Below are positions 1-5,411 of a stretch of 5,519 nt of DNA, one piece after another (positions within the stretch are counted from its first letter, which is position 1; each line of letters begins with the position of its first letter). Position numbers and translations under genes: made by a program. Source of the DNA: Nitratifractor sp. GTDB taxonomy: Bacteria; Campylobacterota; Campylobacteria; Campylobacterales; Sulfurovaceae. Where the stretch lies: positions 1 through 5,519 of the forward strand of contig WFSU01000086.1 of the NCBI GenBank assembly GCA_015485845.1, written 5' to 3'. Below the pieces are notes generated by a model, which saw only the letters and a program-made list of their open reading frames with translations, searched no databases and was not told the origin of the DNA.

Positions 1-213
1 CCTCGAGCACCACCGAACCCCCTACAATCGGGATACGGGGACAATGATTTTAGAGTAGAGAGTGGACTTTCAGTCCACGAAAGAACCTATGGACTTTCAG
101 TCCATAGTGGTTGAGTGTATCTCATAGAGATTTTTTGACAAAATCAGCCGAGATATTTTTGCAACAAAATACATTCATCAAATTTAAGACCATCTCTTTT
201 GAGAAAAAGGACA
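1..213. other. Left-edge intergenic region with hairpin pair
   Basis: No gene can be supported here. All three plus-strand frames enter open from the left edge: one closes near base 45, one near base 58, and one runs through both hairpins to about base 114. The first 40-60 bases could therefore be the tail of a neighbouring gene, but nothing in the three short peptides is recognisable. Bases 62-107 hold two hairpins, listed separately. Bases 110-213 are AT-rich and lie downstream of the minus-strand dehydrogenase gene. I looked there for an intrinsic terminator and found only a 4-bp stem (193-196 with 201-204) with no T-tract on the correct side. Confidence 0.6.
62..107. repeat. Twin REP-like hairpins sharing a 15-base core
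   Basis: Two perfect inverted repeats stand side by side. The first has 7-bp arms (62-68 and 72-78) around a TTC loop. The second has 9-bp arms (87-95 and 99-107) around the same TTC loop. Both contain the core TGGACTTTCAGTCCA, with copies starting 27 bases apart. The bases flanking the core differ between copies (GTGG versus CTATGG) but are matched on the other arm, so each hairpin keeps its own perfect stem. This pattern is what is expected of REP/BIME-type repeats or of a folded RNA under selection. It is not an intrinsic terminator of the usual form, because neither strand has a long T-tract after a stem. No REP-associated transposase is visible in the window. Confidence 0.8.
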
Positions 214-1446
214 TCATTCTACCCTTAGCGCCTCCGGGCTCTCCAACTCCATCACCTCCCACGGCAGCCCCTGCCGGTTGAGCTCTTCCATAAACGGATC
301 GGGGTCAAACTCTTCCATATTGTGCACTCCAGTTTCGTACCATTTCTTCTCCAGCATGAGTTTGGCTCCAATCATGGCCGGCACTCCGGTAGTGTAGCTG
401 ACCGCCTGGCTCATCACCTCGGTGTAGCACTGTTCGTGGTCGCTGACCTGGTAAATGTAGATGGTACGCTTTTGTCCGTCCTTGAGGCCGTGGGCGACGA
501 TGCCGATGTTGGTCTTGCCTTGGGTACGGGAGCCGAGGCTTGCGGGGTCGGGGAGGAGGGTTTTGAGGAACTCAATCGGGATGATCTGTTGGCCGTGGTG
601 TTCCACCGGTTCGATACCGAGCATTCCGACGTTTTCGAGGGCTTTCATGTGCATCAGGTAACTTTCGCCAAAGGTCATGAAGAAACGGATTCGCTGGAGC
701 CCTGGGATGTTTTTGACGAGCGATTCCATCTCCTCATGGTAGAGGAGGTAGCTGTCCCTGGGGCCGATCTCGGGGTAGTCCCAGACTTGTTTGATCGCCA
801 TGGGTTCAGTTTCGATCCACTCGCCATCCCCATTATTGTTTCTTTGCCAATAGCGCCCCTTGGCCGAGACTTCCCGGAGGTTGATCTCAGGGTTGAAATT
901 GGTCGCAAACGGGTAGCCATGGTCTCCGGCGTTGCAGTCGAGGATGTCGATTGTCTCGATGGTGTCGAAGTAGTGTTTCTGGGCGTATGCGATGAAGACA
1001 TTGGTCACGCCGGGATCAAATCCGCTTCCAAGCAACCCCATGATCCCCGCTTCGCGAAATGCCTCATCTCGTGCCCACTGCTCGTGGTATTCGAATTTCG
1101 CCTCATCAGGATGCTCATAGTTGGCGGTGTCGAGGTAATCCACACCGGTGGCGATGCAGGCATCCATGATGGTGAGATCCTGATAGGGGAGAGCGACGTT
1201 GATGACGATATCAGCCTGAGTTTGGCGGATGAGGCCAATGAGGGCTTCGGTATCATCCGCATCGATCTTCGCCGTGGCAATCTCAACACCGGTATTTGCA
1301 CGGACATTAGCAGCGATGGCGTCGCATTTGCTCAGTGTTCGGCTGGCCAGGGTGATGGCGCCGAATGTTTCGGCATTCATGGCGCATTTGAATGCGACGA
1401 CATTGCCGACGCCACCGGCGCCGATGATGAGGGTATGGATGGACAT
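214..1446 (-). CDS. Carboxy(nor)spermidine dehydrogenase (saccharopine dehydrogenase family)
   Basis: This 410-residue cytoplasmic enzyme belongs to the saccharopine dehydrogenase-like family. In Vibrio and Campylobacter, members reductively condense aspartate semialdehyde with putrescine or diaminopropane, using NADPH, to give carboxyspermidine or carboxynorspermidine, which NspC then decarboxylates. Visible signs are an N-terminal Rossmann fold with GAGGVG at residues 9-14, the SRT segment at 35-37 placed to contact the cofactor phosphate, NVALPYQD at 83-90, and a conserved-looking GSGFDPGVTNVF at 140-151. I chose the ATG at 1444-1446 because an AGGAG (1453-1457) lies 6 bases upstream and because the cofactor-binding strand begins at once. 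An upstream in-frame ATG at 1509 would add 21 residues, with no obvious purpose. The gene is alone on its strand here and nspC is not adjacent. Family assignment is firm; the exact diamine substrate cannot be read from sequence. Lysine-pathway saccharopine dehydrogenase is the less likely alternative. Confidence 0.9.
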   Translation of the reverse strand: MSIHTLIIGAGGVGNVVAFKCAMNAETFGAITLASRTLSKCDAIAANVRANTGVEIATAKIDADDTEALIGLIRQTQADIVINVALPYQDLTIMDACIATGVDYLDTANYEHPDEAKFEYHEQWARDEAFREAGIMGLLGSGFDPGVTNVFIAYAQKHYFDTIETIDILDCNAGDHGYPFATNFNPEINLREVSAKGRYWQRNNNGDGEWIETEPMAIKQVWDYPEIGPRDSYLLYHEEMESLVKNIPGLQRIRFFMTFGESYLMHMKALENVGMLGIEPVEHHGQQIIPIEFLKTLLPDPASLGSRTQGKTNIGIVAHGLKDGQKRTIYIYQVSDHEQCYTEVMSQAVSYTTGVPAMIGAKLMLEKKWYETGVHNMEEFDPDPFMEELNRQGLPWEVMELESPEALRVE

Positions 1447-1452
1447 GATACG

Positions 1453-1457
1453 CTCCT
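1453..1457 (-). promoter_or_regulatory. Ribosome binding site deciding the dehydrogenase start
   Basis: AGGAG on the minus strand lies 6 bases before the ATG at 1444-1446. No comparable purine box precedes the longer alternative start at 1509, so this site argues for the shorter protein. Confidence 0.8.
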
Positions 1458-1472
1458 GAAAATCTTTTCTGG

Positions 1473-1517
1473 ATTTTAGCATATCTTTGGAGAATGGAAG
1501 ATTTTTCATAAATTATA
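1473..1517 (-). promoter_or_regulatory. Candidate promoter(s) for the dehydrogenase gene
   Basis: Two -10 candidates are visible on the minus strand. TATAAT at 1512-1517 is a perfect consensus hexamer preceded by very AT-rich DNA, and would give a leader of about 60 bases. TAAAAT at 1473-1478, with an upstream TG one base away (extended -10 form), would give a leader of about 20 bases. No good TTGACA-like -35 box accompanies either. Use of the inner site would also exclude the longer start at 1509. Sequence alone does not decide between them. Confidence 0.5.
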
Positions 1518-1545
1518 TTTTTTACTATTAAATTAATAAAAAGTA

Positions 1546-1554
1546 TGCTATACT
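1546..1554 (+). promoter_or_regulatory. Extended -10 promoter for the barrel/DedA pair
   Basis: TGCTATACT fits the extended -10 form (TG, one base, then TATACT at 1549-1554). It is preceded by about 35 bases of A/T-rich DNA without a clear -35 box, which suits the Campylobacterota housekeeping promoter. The predicted start is near 1561, giving a leader of about 50 bases. A small inverted repeat, AGTAT and ATACT with 3 bases between (1542-1554), overlaps the -10 box and could be an operator or chance. Confidence 0.6.
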
Positions 1555-1572
1555 GCCCGAACAAGTCTAAGA

Positions 1573-1591
1573 AATCTGTCTGAGACAGGTT
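1573..1591 (+). promoter_or_regulatory. Hairpin in the 5' leader of the barrel gene
   Basis: Bases 1573-1580 pair with 1584-1591 around a TGA loop, giving an 8-bp stem with one G-U pair. The hairpin ends 8 bases before the purine-rich ribosome binding site AAAGGA (1600-1605), which sits 6 bases before the ATG. It does not hide the ribosome binding site, so it is more likely to affect mRNA stability or be incidental than to act as a switch. Confidence 0.4.
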
Positions 1592-1611
1592 CCGCAATGA
1601 AAGGATAGGCT

Positions 1612-2136
1612 ATGAAAAAAATAGGAATGATTCTGGCGATCGCTGTTTCGCTGTACGGTGCCGACAATGACCTGTACGACAATTCTATCTCGCTCAACGT
1701 CGGCTATGCTTCGACCTCAGCGACACCCACGCCTTATTCTGGGATGAATTATGGGCTTCAAGTCAACCGAAACCTGAACACCTCAGAGGGAACGTGGAAT
1801 ATCGATGCTTTGCAGTTTTCACTGAGCTATGCCAATCTCAATACGGCAGCCCGTGACTACGCTCTGCGTCTGGGCAGCAATGCACTGTGGTACATCGAAA
1901 ACAACAGTGACTGGACGCCGTATGTCAAAACCGGGATTGGCTTGCAGTTTTTCTCCGGCACGGGCAAAATTGATGTGGCTAACCATTTTTACGGGACATT
2001 GGGTGCCGGTCTGGAATACCAGATGCGGGGCGATACGTCGCTGCTCGGTGAAGTGACCGACCACCTCTCGGCTTCGGGTGAAAATACAGTACGGCTGGCG
2101 ACAGGACTCAAATACAGCTTCGGGCAGAGTTACTGA
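1612..2136 (+). CDS. Small outer-membrane beta-barrel protein
   Basis: The 174-residue product begins with a typical signal peptide: KK at 2-3, a hydrophobic stretch at 4-15, and probable cleavage after the YGA at 15-17. The mature part of about 157 residues is rich in Gly, Tyr, Asn and Ser with alternating polar and hydrophobic residues. I can mark about eight candidate strands, near residues 25-34, 44-55, 66-77, 82-95, 102-114, 125-138, 142-153 and 159-170, which fits an eight-stranded barrel of the OmpA-like/OmpW size class. The last strand ends in KYSF, followed by GQSY. There is no OmpA C-terminal peptidoglycan-binding domain and no catalytic motif. AAAGGA lies 6 bases before the ATG. 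The gene has its own promoter and is followed at once by a DedA-like gene. Location is a firm inference; the specific role (porin, adhesin or structural) is unknown. Confidence 0.85.
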   Translation: MKKIGMILAIAVSLYGADNDLYDNSISLNVGYASTSATPTPYSGMNYGLQVNRNLNTSEGTWNIDALQFSLSYANLNTAARDYALRLGSNALWYIENNSDWTPYVKTGIGLQFFSGTGKIDVANHFYGTLGAGLEYQMRGDTSLLGEVTDHLSASGENTVRLATGLKYSFGQSY

Positions 2137-2137
2137 T

Positions 2138-2605
2138 TTGGATGCAATCATCACTTCGCTGTCGACGTACGGCTACCTGATCCTTGCGTATTACTCTCTC
2201 GGAGGGGGGATGCTCGCTCTCATCGGTGCGGGGATTCTTTCATCGATGGGCAAGATGGACATCACCACTTCCATCGCTATCGCCATCGTGGCCAATGCCA
2301 TCGGCGACAATCTCCTCTTTTACCTTGCCCGCACCAACAAAGAAGCGGTGCAGAAGTATCTCACCAAACACAAACGCAAAATCGCCTGGACCAACCTCCT
2401 CATGCGACGCTACGGCTGGATGGCGGTGTTTATGCAGAAGTACATTTATGGCGTCAAAACTCTCGTACCGATCGTGATGGGATTGACCAAATATGATATG
2501 AAAAAGTTTACCATTCTTAACATACCCGCTTCCATTATATGGGGACTTGTGGTTGGGCTGGTAAGTTACTATTTTTCCGATCTCGTTCGGAGCTGGGTCG
2601 GGTAG
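2138..2605 (+). CDS. DedA/VTT-family inner-membrane protein
   Basis: This 155-residue integral membrane protein resembles the short DedA-like proteins of Campylobacterota; better-studied DedA relatives act in lipid scrambling or proton-dependent transport. Hydrophobic segments lie near residues 11-37, 43-64, 94-117 and 124-147. Family-like motifs are AIGDNLLFYLAR (54-65) and YIYGVKTLVPIVMG (102-115), the latter matching the family's F-x-P-G-x-R-T-x-x-P region with Tyr, Tyr and Lys substituted. The acidic PGE motif of classical DedA proteins is absent; SLGGG (20-24) stands there instead. I chose the TTG at 2138-2140, one base after the barrel gene's stop, because the N-terminus then begins at the first membrane segment. 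A GTG at 2078 in the same frame would add 20 polar residues and overlap the barrel gene by 59 bases. The next Met (residue 25) would destroy the first segment. Upstream ribosome-binding sequence is poor, so expression probably depends on translational coupling. Confidence 0.8.
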   Translation: MDAIITSLSTYGYLILAYYSLGGGMLALIGAGILSSMGKMDITTSIAIAIVANAIGDNLLFYLARTNKEAVQKYLTKHKRKIAWTNLLMRRYGWMAVFMQKYIYGVKTLVPIVMGLTKYDMKKFTILNIPASIIWGLVVGLVSYYFSDLVRSWVG

Positions 2606-2617
2606 AAACCCCTGATT

Positions 2618-3379
2618 TTACTTCTCGAAAAAATTCTGCAATGTTTTCAAATAAAGCGGATGACGCACAATTGCACTGTGTGTCGTCCCTCTTAGTACGA
2701 TCACTTCCGGTTTTTTCTTAAACGCTTTTATCAAATTTCTACTGCTGACATTGGGGATCTTCTGATCGCCTTTTGCCATGATCACTTCGGTTTGTTCGTC
2801 GATGGCGGGCGCAAACTTCTTGCTGGGGAACGGGTCTTTGAGGATGAGGGAGACCGGCAGCCAGGGATACGCCTTTTTGGCGGCGATGAGGATGCCGTCG
2901 TAGGGGGTTGTCAGGAGGAGTTTGCCCCCAGTCCGTTTGGCGGCGGTGTAGACTGCCATGCCGGTACCGAGGCTGCGACCCATGATGTCGACGGTTTTGT
3001 GTTTGGGCTTTATCGTGTCAAACAGGGCGAGCGCGTCGGCGTAAAAGGCATCCTGTGATGGTTTCCCCTCGCTGTTGGCGTATCCCCGGTAGCGGACGAA
3101 GTAGAGGGTGTGGTGTGGTAGTGCTTTGGAGAGGCGCTTGGCGTCGTCCCAGTCGCTGGTGGTGTTGCCGGGAAAATAGAGGAGTGCTTTGGACTGACCG
3201 GGATTGAGGCGGTCGATCCAGATGCGGGTATCGGGTGCGGCCTGAAACCAGAACCCGTCAAAGGGTTTGGGGTGGGCATCCCGAACGAAGAGGAGGTCAC
3301 GTTGTTTTGTGTACATGTAGCCCGCCGCAGCAAGATAAAGGATGAGGACGAGTCCGAGCAGACGGCTGATGGCTTTCAT
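2618..3379 (-). CDS. Membrane-anchored alpha/beta hydrolase
   Basis: The 253-residue protein has an N-terminal hydrophobic segment (about residues 6-23) that should act as an uncleaved anchor or signal, followed by an alpha/beta hydrolase domain of the BEM46/S33-like type. YFPGN (68-72) fits the oxyanion-hole region. FVRYRGYANSEG (94-105) is a family hallmark. GRSLGTG (134-140) is the nucleophile elbow, with Ser136. Asp205 (AKGDQKIP) and His234 (GTTHSA) complete a plausible triad, so the enzyme looks active. Length is normal for the family. The start is supported by AAGGAG 5 bases upstream. The gene follows the aminotransferase by 24 bases and is probably co-transcribed with it. The stop lies 12 bases from the stop of the converging DedA gene, with no clear terminator between. 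The substrate cannot be predicted; esterase, thioesterase and peptidase activities are all possible. Confidence 0.87.
   Translation of the reverse strand: MKAISRLLGLVLILYLAAAGYMYTKQRDLLFVRDAHPKPFDGFWFQAAPDTRIWIDRLNPGQSKALLYFPGNTTSDWDDAKRLSKALPHHTLYFVRYRGYANSEGKPSQDAFYADALALFDTIKPKHKTVDIMGRSLGTGMAVYTAAKRTGGKLLLTTPYDGILIAAKKAYPWLPVSLILKDPFPSKKFAPAIDEQTEVIMAKGDQKIPNVSSRNLIKAFKKKPEVIVLRGTTHSAIVRHPLYLKTLQNFFEK
2658..2688 (+). other. Long hairpin just beyond the DedA stop codon
   Basis: Bases 2658-2669 can pair with 2677-2688 as plus-strand RNA, giving a 12-bp stem with two G-U pairs and a 7-base loop. On the minus strand the same positions become C-A mismatches, so the fold favours the plus-strand transcript reading past the DedA gene. 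It begins about 53 bases after that stop codon and lies inside the opposite hydrolase gene. No T-tract follows, so it is not a standard intrinsic terminator, but it could help end or protect the barrel/DedA mRNA. Confidence 0.35.
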
Positions 3380-3403
3380 GGTGACTCCTTGTTGAGTATA
3401 GGG

Positions 3404-4576
3404 TTAGTCGTGTGATCCTTGTACGAACTTTTCGATGCGGCGGATCCCTTCGCGGATGGTGACAATATCGGTGGCAAAGGAGAAACGGAAGTATCCTTCT
3501 GCCCCAAAAGCCAGCCCCGGCACGACGGCGACGCCGTATTGCGCGAGGAGGTCTTTGGCAAATTGCATTGAATCCTGGGTGACGCCTTTGATGTTGACAA
3601 ACAGGTAAAAGGCTCCCTTGGGGCGGACGACGCTGAGCCCTTCAATGGCGTTCATCAGTTCGGTCGCTTCCCGGGCGCGGGATTCAAACGCCTGGCGCAT
3701 TTGCTCGATCTCTTCGTCCACTTTTCCGAGCATGGCAGGGATGGCGGCTTTTTGGGTGATGGAGTTGATGTTGGAGGTGCTCTGGGACTGGAGGGAATTC
3801 ATCTTGCTCACCAGCTCCTTGCTGGCGCAGGCGAGGTACCCGAAACGCCATCCGGTCATGGCAACGGCCTTGCTTAGTCCGTTGACCGTGACGGTGCGGC
3901 GGTACATATCGGGGTTGATGGAGGCCGTGGAGACAAACTCCGTCCCTTCGTAAACAAGCTTTTCGTACATTTCATCGCTGACGACCACTACTTTGGTGCC
4001 TTTGAGCACTTCACCGAGGGCGGCGAGCTCTTCGCGGGTGTAAACCGATCCGGAGGGATTGGAAGGGGAGTTGAGGATGAGCATTTTCGTCCGGTCAGTC
4101 AGGGCTTTTTCGAGCTGTGCCGCCGAGATCTTGAACCCGGTGCGATCCTCGGTGTCGATGATCACCGGTGTCCCGCCGGCATATTTAACCAGCTCGGGGT
4201 AGGTGACCCAGTAAGGGGCAGGGATGATCACTTCATCCCCTTCGTCGATGAGTGCCTGCGTGAGGTTAAACAGCGACTGCTTGGCGCCGTTACTGACAAT
4301 GATTTGCTTGGTATCATATTCCAGACCGTTTTCACGCTTGAGTTTCGATTGGATCGCTTCGAGGAGTTCGGGAATCCCGGCGACAGCGGTATATTTGGTG
4401 AACCCTTCGTTGATCGCTTCGATGGCAGCGTCTTTGATCGTCTGGGGGGTATCAAAGTCGGGCTCACCGGCTGAGAAGCTGAGGACATCCTTGCCCTGAG
4501 CCTTGAGCTCGGCAGCAAGGGTAGAGACGGCGATGGTCGCCGAAGGAGAGAGGGTCTGAATGCGGTGTGAAAGCAT
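3404..4576 (-). CDS. aspC: Aspartate aminotransferase, PLP-dependent class I
   Basis: This 390-residue cytoplasmic enzyme exchanges amino groups between aspartate and 2-oxoglutarate using pyridoxal phosphate, linking the TCA cycle to aspartate-family biosynthesis. Landmarks in order: SAGEPDFDTP (35-44, substrate carboxylate region), KYT (61-63), SNGAKQ (95-100, cofactor phosphate), PYW (121-123, ring stacking), NSPSNPSG (169-176, with Asn173), SDEMYEKLVY (200-209, Asp201 and Tyr204), NGLSKAVAMTGWRFGY (232-247, Schiff-base Lys236 and Arg244) and YFRFSFA (362-368, Arg364 for the alpha-carboxylate). All catalytic positions are present and length is normal. I chose the ATG at 4574-4576, which has AAAGG 7 bases upstream. 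An in-frame GTG at 4615 is excluded if the TATAAT at 4607-4612 is the promoter, because it would lie upstream of the transcript start. A related role, such as a broader-specificity aminotransferase, cannot be ruled out. Confidence 0.93.
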   Translation of the reverse strand: MLSHRIQTLSPSATIAVSTLAAELKAQGKDVLSFSAGEPDFDTPQTIKDAAIEAINEGFTKYTAVAGIPELLEAIQSKLKRENGLEYDTKQIIVSNGAKQSLFNLTQALIDEGDEVIIPAPYWVTYPELVKYAGGTPVIIDTEDRTGFKISAAQLEKALTDRTKMLILNSPSNPSGSVYTREELAALGEVLKGTKVVVVSDEMYEKLVYEGTEFVSTASINPDMYRRTVTVNGLSKAVAMTGWRFGYLACASKELVSKMNSLQSQSTSNINSITQKAAIPAMLGKVDEEIEQMRQAFESRAREATELMNAIEGLSVVRPKGAFYLFVNIKGVTQDSMQFAKDLLAQYGVAVVPGLAFGAEGYFRFSFATDIVTIREGIRRIEKFVQGSHD

Positions 4577-4606
4577 GAAAAAACCTTTGAGTGTTTTGAT
4601 GGGATG

Positions 4607-4633
4607 ATTATACACTATTTTGGGTTATGTCAG
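4607..4633 (-). promoter_or_regulatory. Promoter of the aspC-hydrolase operon
   Basis: A perfect TATAAT lies at 4607-4612 on the minus strand. CTGACA at 4628-4633 is a 5-of-6 match to the -35 consensus, but the 15-base spacing is short, so the -10 box carries most of the evidence. Transcription should start near 4600, leaving a leader of about 25 bases before the aspC ATG. The -35 candidate overlaps the end of the SUKH gene. Confidence 0.65.
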
Positions 4634-5320
4634 CTCCATCTCCTCATCCATCTCTTCAAATCCGATCATCTCACTGAGAATCTCTTCGGTGGGTTGGGAA
4701 CCTTGGAAATAGTAAGAGACGAGGGTTTCGCCTACTTTTCCGTGGTAGAGATCGTCCAGAACTTCGATATAGTCGGCTTTGAGATAAGGGCGGATCGTCT
4801 CGAGGTCACGCAGGATGTCAACCCGATAGGACTCGGGGGCATTCTGCCCGTATTCGCGATCGAGGTTTTCACGGTCGATTTCGTCGGCTGCTTCAAGCAT
4901 GGTGCGGAAGATAAAGTCCTCGAAGTTTTGCGCCAACAGTTGCGCCTCCTCTTCATCTTCAAAGACAAGCCCCACCATAGGCTCCGCCTCGCTACCCGTC
5001 TCATAGATCAGGACGTAATGGAGTGCCTCATCGATCCCTCTGGCAAACGGTACGAGGGTGTGGGTGTCACTCTGCCAGTAATCTGGGCAATCGCACTCGA
5101 CGATCTGCTTTGGCCTCATGAGAAACAGATCGCCACCGGTATGGAAAAGCAAAGGGGGATTTTCGTGGAGGGTGGGGTACACCTCTTTGGCCCAGTCAAA
5201 TCCTTCCGGAAGCGGTTCACTATGGCCGTCGAGCCAGTCGAGCATGCCGGCTTCATACAAGCGGTGGTAGAGCGGGGGTAGGGTGATTTGGTAGTGGGAT
5301 TCGATCTCTTTGGGTGTCAT
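4625..5320 (-). CDS. SUKH (SMI1/KNR4) domain protein
   Basis: This 231-residue protein appears soluble and is strongly acidic, with no signal peptide or membrane segment. The N-terminal part follows the SUKH pattern: an opening helix with ITLPPLYHRLYEAG (12-25, matching the 'LP..Y..FL...G' start), a GGDLFLMRP strand (62-70), DCPDYWQSDTHTLVPFARG (77-95, matching the family's 'PFA' region), and LHYVLIYETG (100-109). The phrase QNFEDFIFRTMLEAA (131-145) fits the closing 'sFeeFl' helix. A charged, probably helical tail of about 85 residues (146-231) ends in an acidic run. Bacterial SUKH proteins are often immunity proteins against polymorphic or contact-dependent toxins, but many are isolated genes of unknown role. 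No toxin gene is in the window, so I do not assign immunity. The ATG at 5318-5320 has AAGG 7 bases upstream. The gene has its own promoter and ends 48 bases before the aspC start. Confidence 0.72.
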   Translation of the reverse strand: MTPKEIESHYQITLPPLYHRLYEAGMLDWLDGHSEPLPEGFDWAKEVYPTLHENPPLLFHTGGDLFLMRPKQIVECDCPDYWQSDTHTLVPFARGIDEALHYVLIYETGSEAEPMVGLVFEDEEEAQLLAQNFEDFIFRTMLEAADEIDRENLDREYGQNAPESYRVDILRDLETIRPYLKADYIEVLDDLYHGKVGETLVSYYFQGSQPTEEILSEMIGFEEMDEEMELT

Positions 5321-5336
5321 GGGAATGCCTTGGTCG

Positions 5337-5400
5337 TTTTTTGTGGAGTATTATAGGGGATTAGAAATTAGAAGTTAGAAATTATTACTCCACCAAAAAA
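5337..5400. repeat. Inverted repeat enclosing the SUKH promoter
   Basis: The left arm (5337-5350, six T then GTGGAGTA) and right arm (5386-5400, TACTCCACC then six A) are complementary over 14 bp with one bulged C. The 35-base interior holds three 7-base units of the form RTTAGAA (5360-5380). On either strand the T-run comes before the stem and the A-run after it, the reverse of an intrinsic terminator, so a regulator-binding region or a small transposon remnant fits better than termination. Confidence 0.6.
5350..5355 (-). promoter_or_regulatory. -10 box of the SUKH gene
   Basis: A perfect TATAAT on the minus strand lies 30 bases upstream of the SUKH ATG. No -35 consensus is visible at the expected distance. 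Instead, three T-rich 7-base units (TTCTAAY on this strand) occupy 5360-5380, resembling the periodic AT-rich upstream signal of Campylobacterota promoters. Transcription should start near 5343, inside the left arm of the surrounding inverted repeat. Confidence 0.6.
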
Positions 5401-5411
5401 TAACCTGAATC

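Noticed and set aside
62..107. CRISPR array
   Set aside because: Only two repeat units are present, the 15-base core is too short, and the 12-base interval is too small to be a spacer. No cas gene is present.
193..204. Possible terminator hairpin just after the dehydrogenase gene
   Set aside because: The stem is only 4 bp and the T-run lies before the stem on the relevant strand, not after it.
322..1479. 385-codon open frame on the plus strand opposite the polyamine dehydrogenase gene
   Set aside because: Its codons are in exact register with those of the real gene, so its stops would require TTA, CTA or TCA codons on the sense strand, which this gene avoids. The predicted peptide has no recognisable domain and the sense protein has clear family motifs.
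1447..1509. N-terminal 21-residue extension of the dehydrogenase from the upstream ATG
   Set aside because: The AGGAG box before the inner ATG and the immediate start of the cofactor-binding fold favour the shorter form; the extra residues resemble no signal or domain.
4604..5281. 225-codon open frame on the plus strand opposite the SUKH gene
   Set aside because: It is again in exact antisense register with the real gene, and explained by the same codon avoidance. It also has no ribosome-binding site or recognisable motif.
5337..5400. Intrinsic terminator for the partial gene at the right edge
   Set aside because: On both strands the T-run precedes the stem and the A-run follows it, and the loop is 35 bases long.
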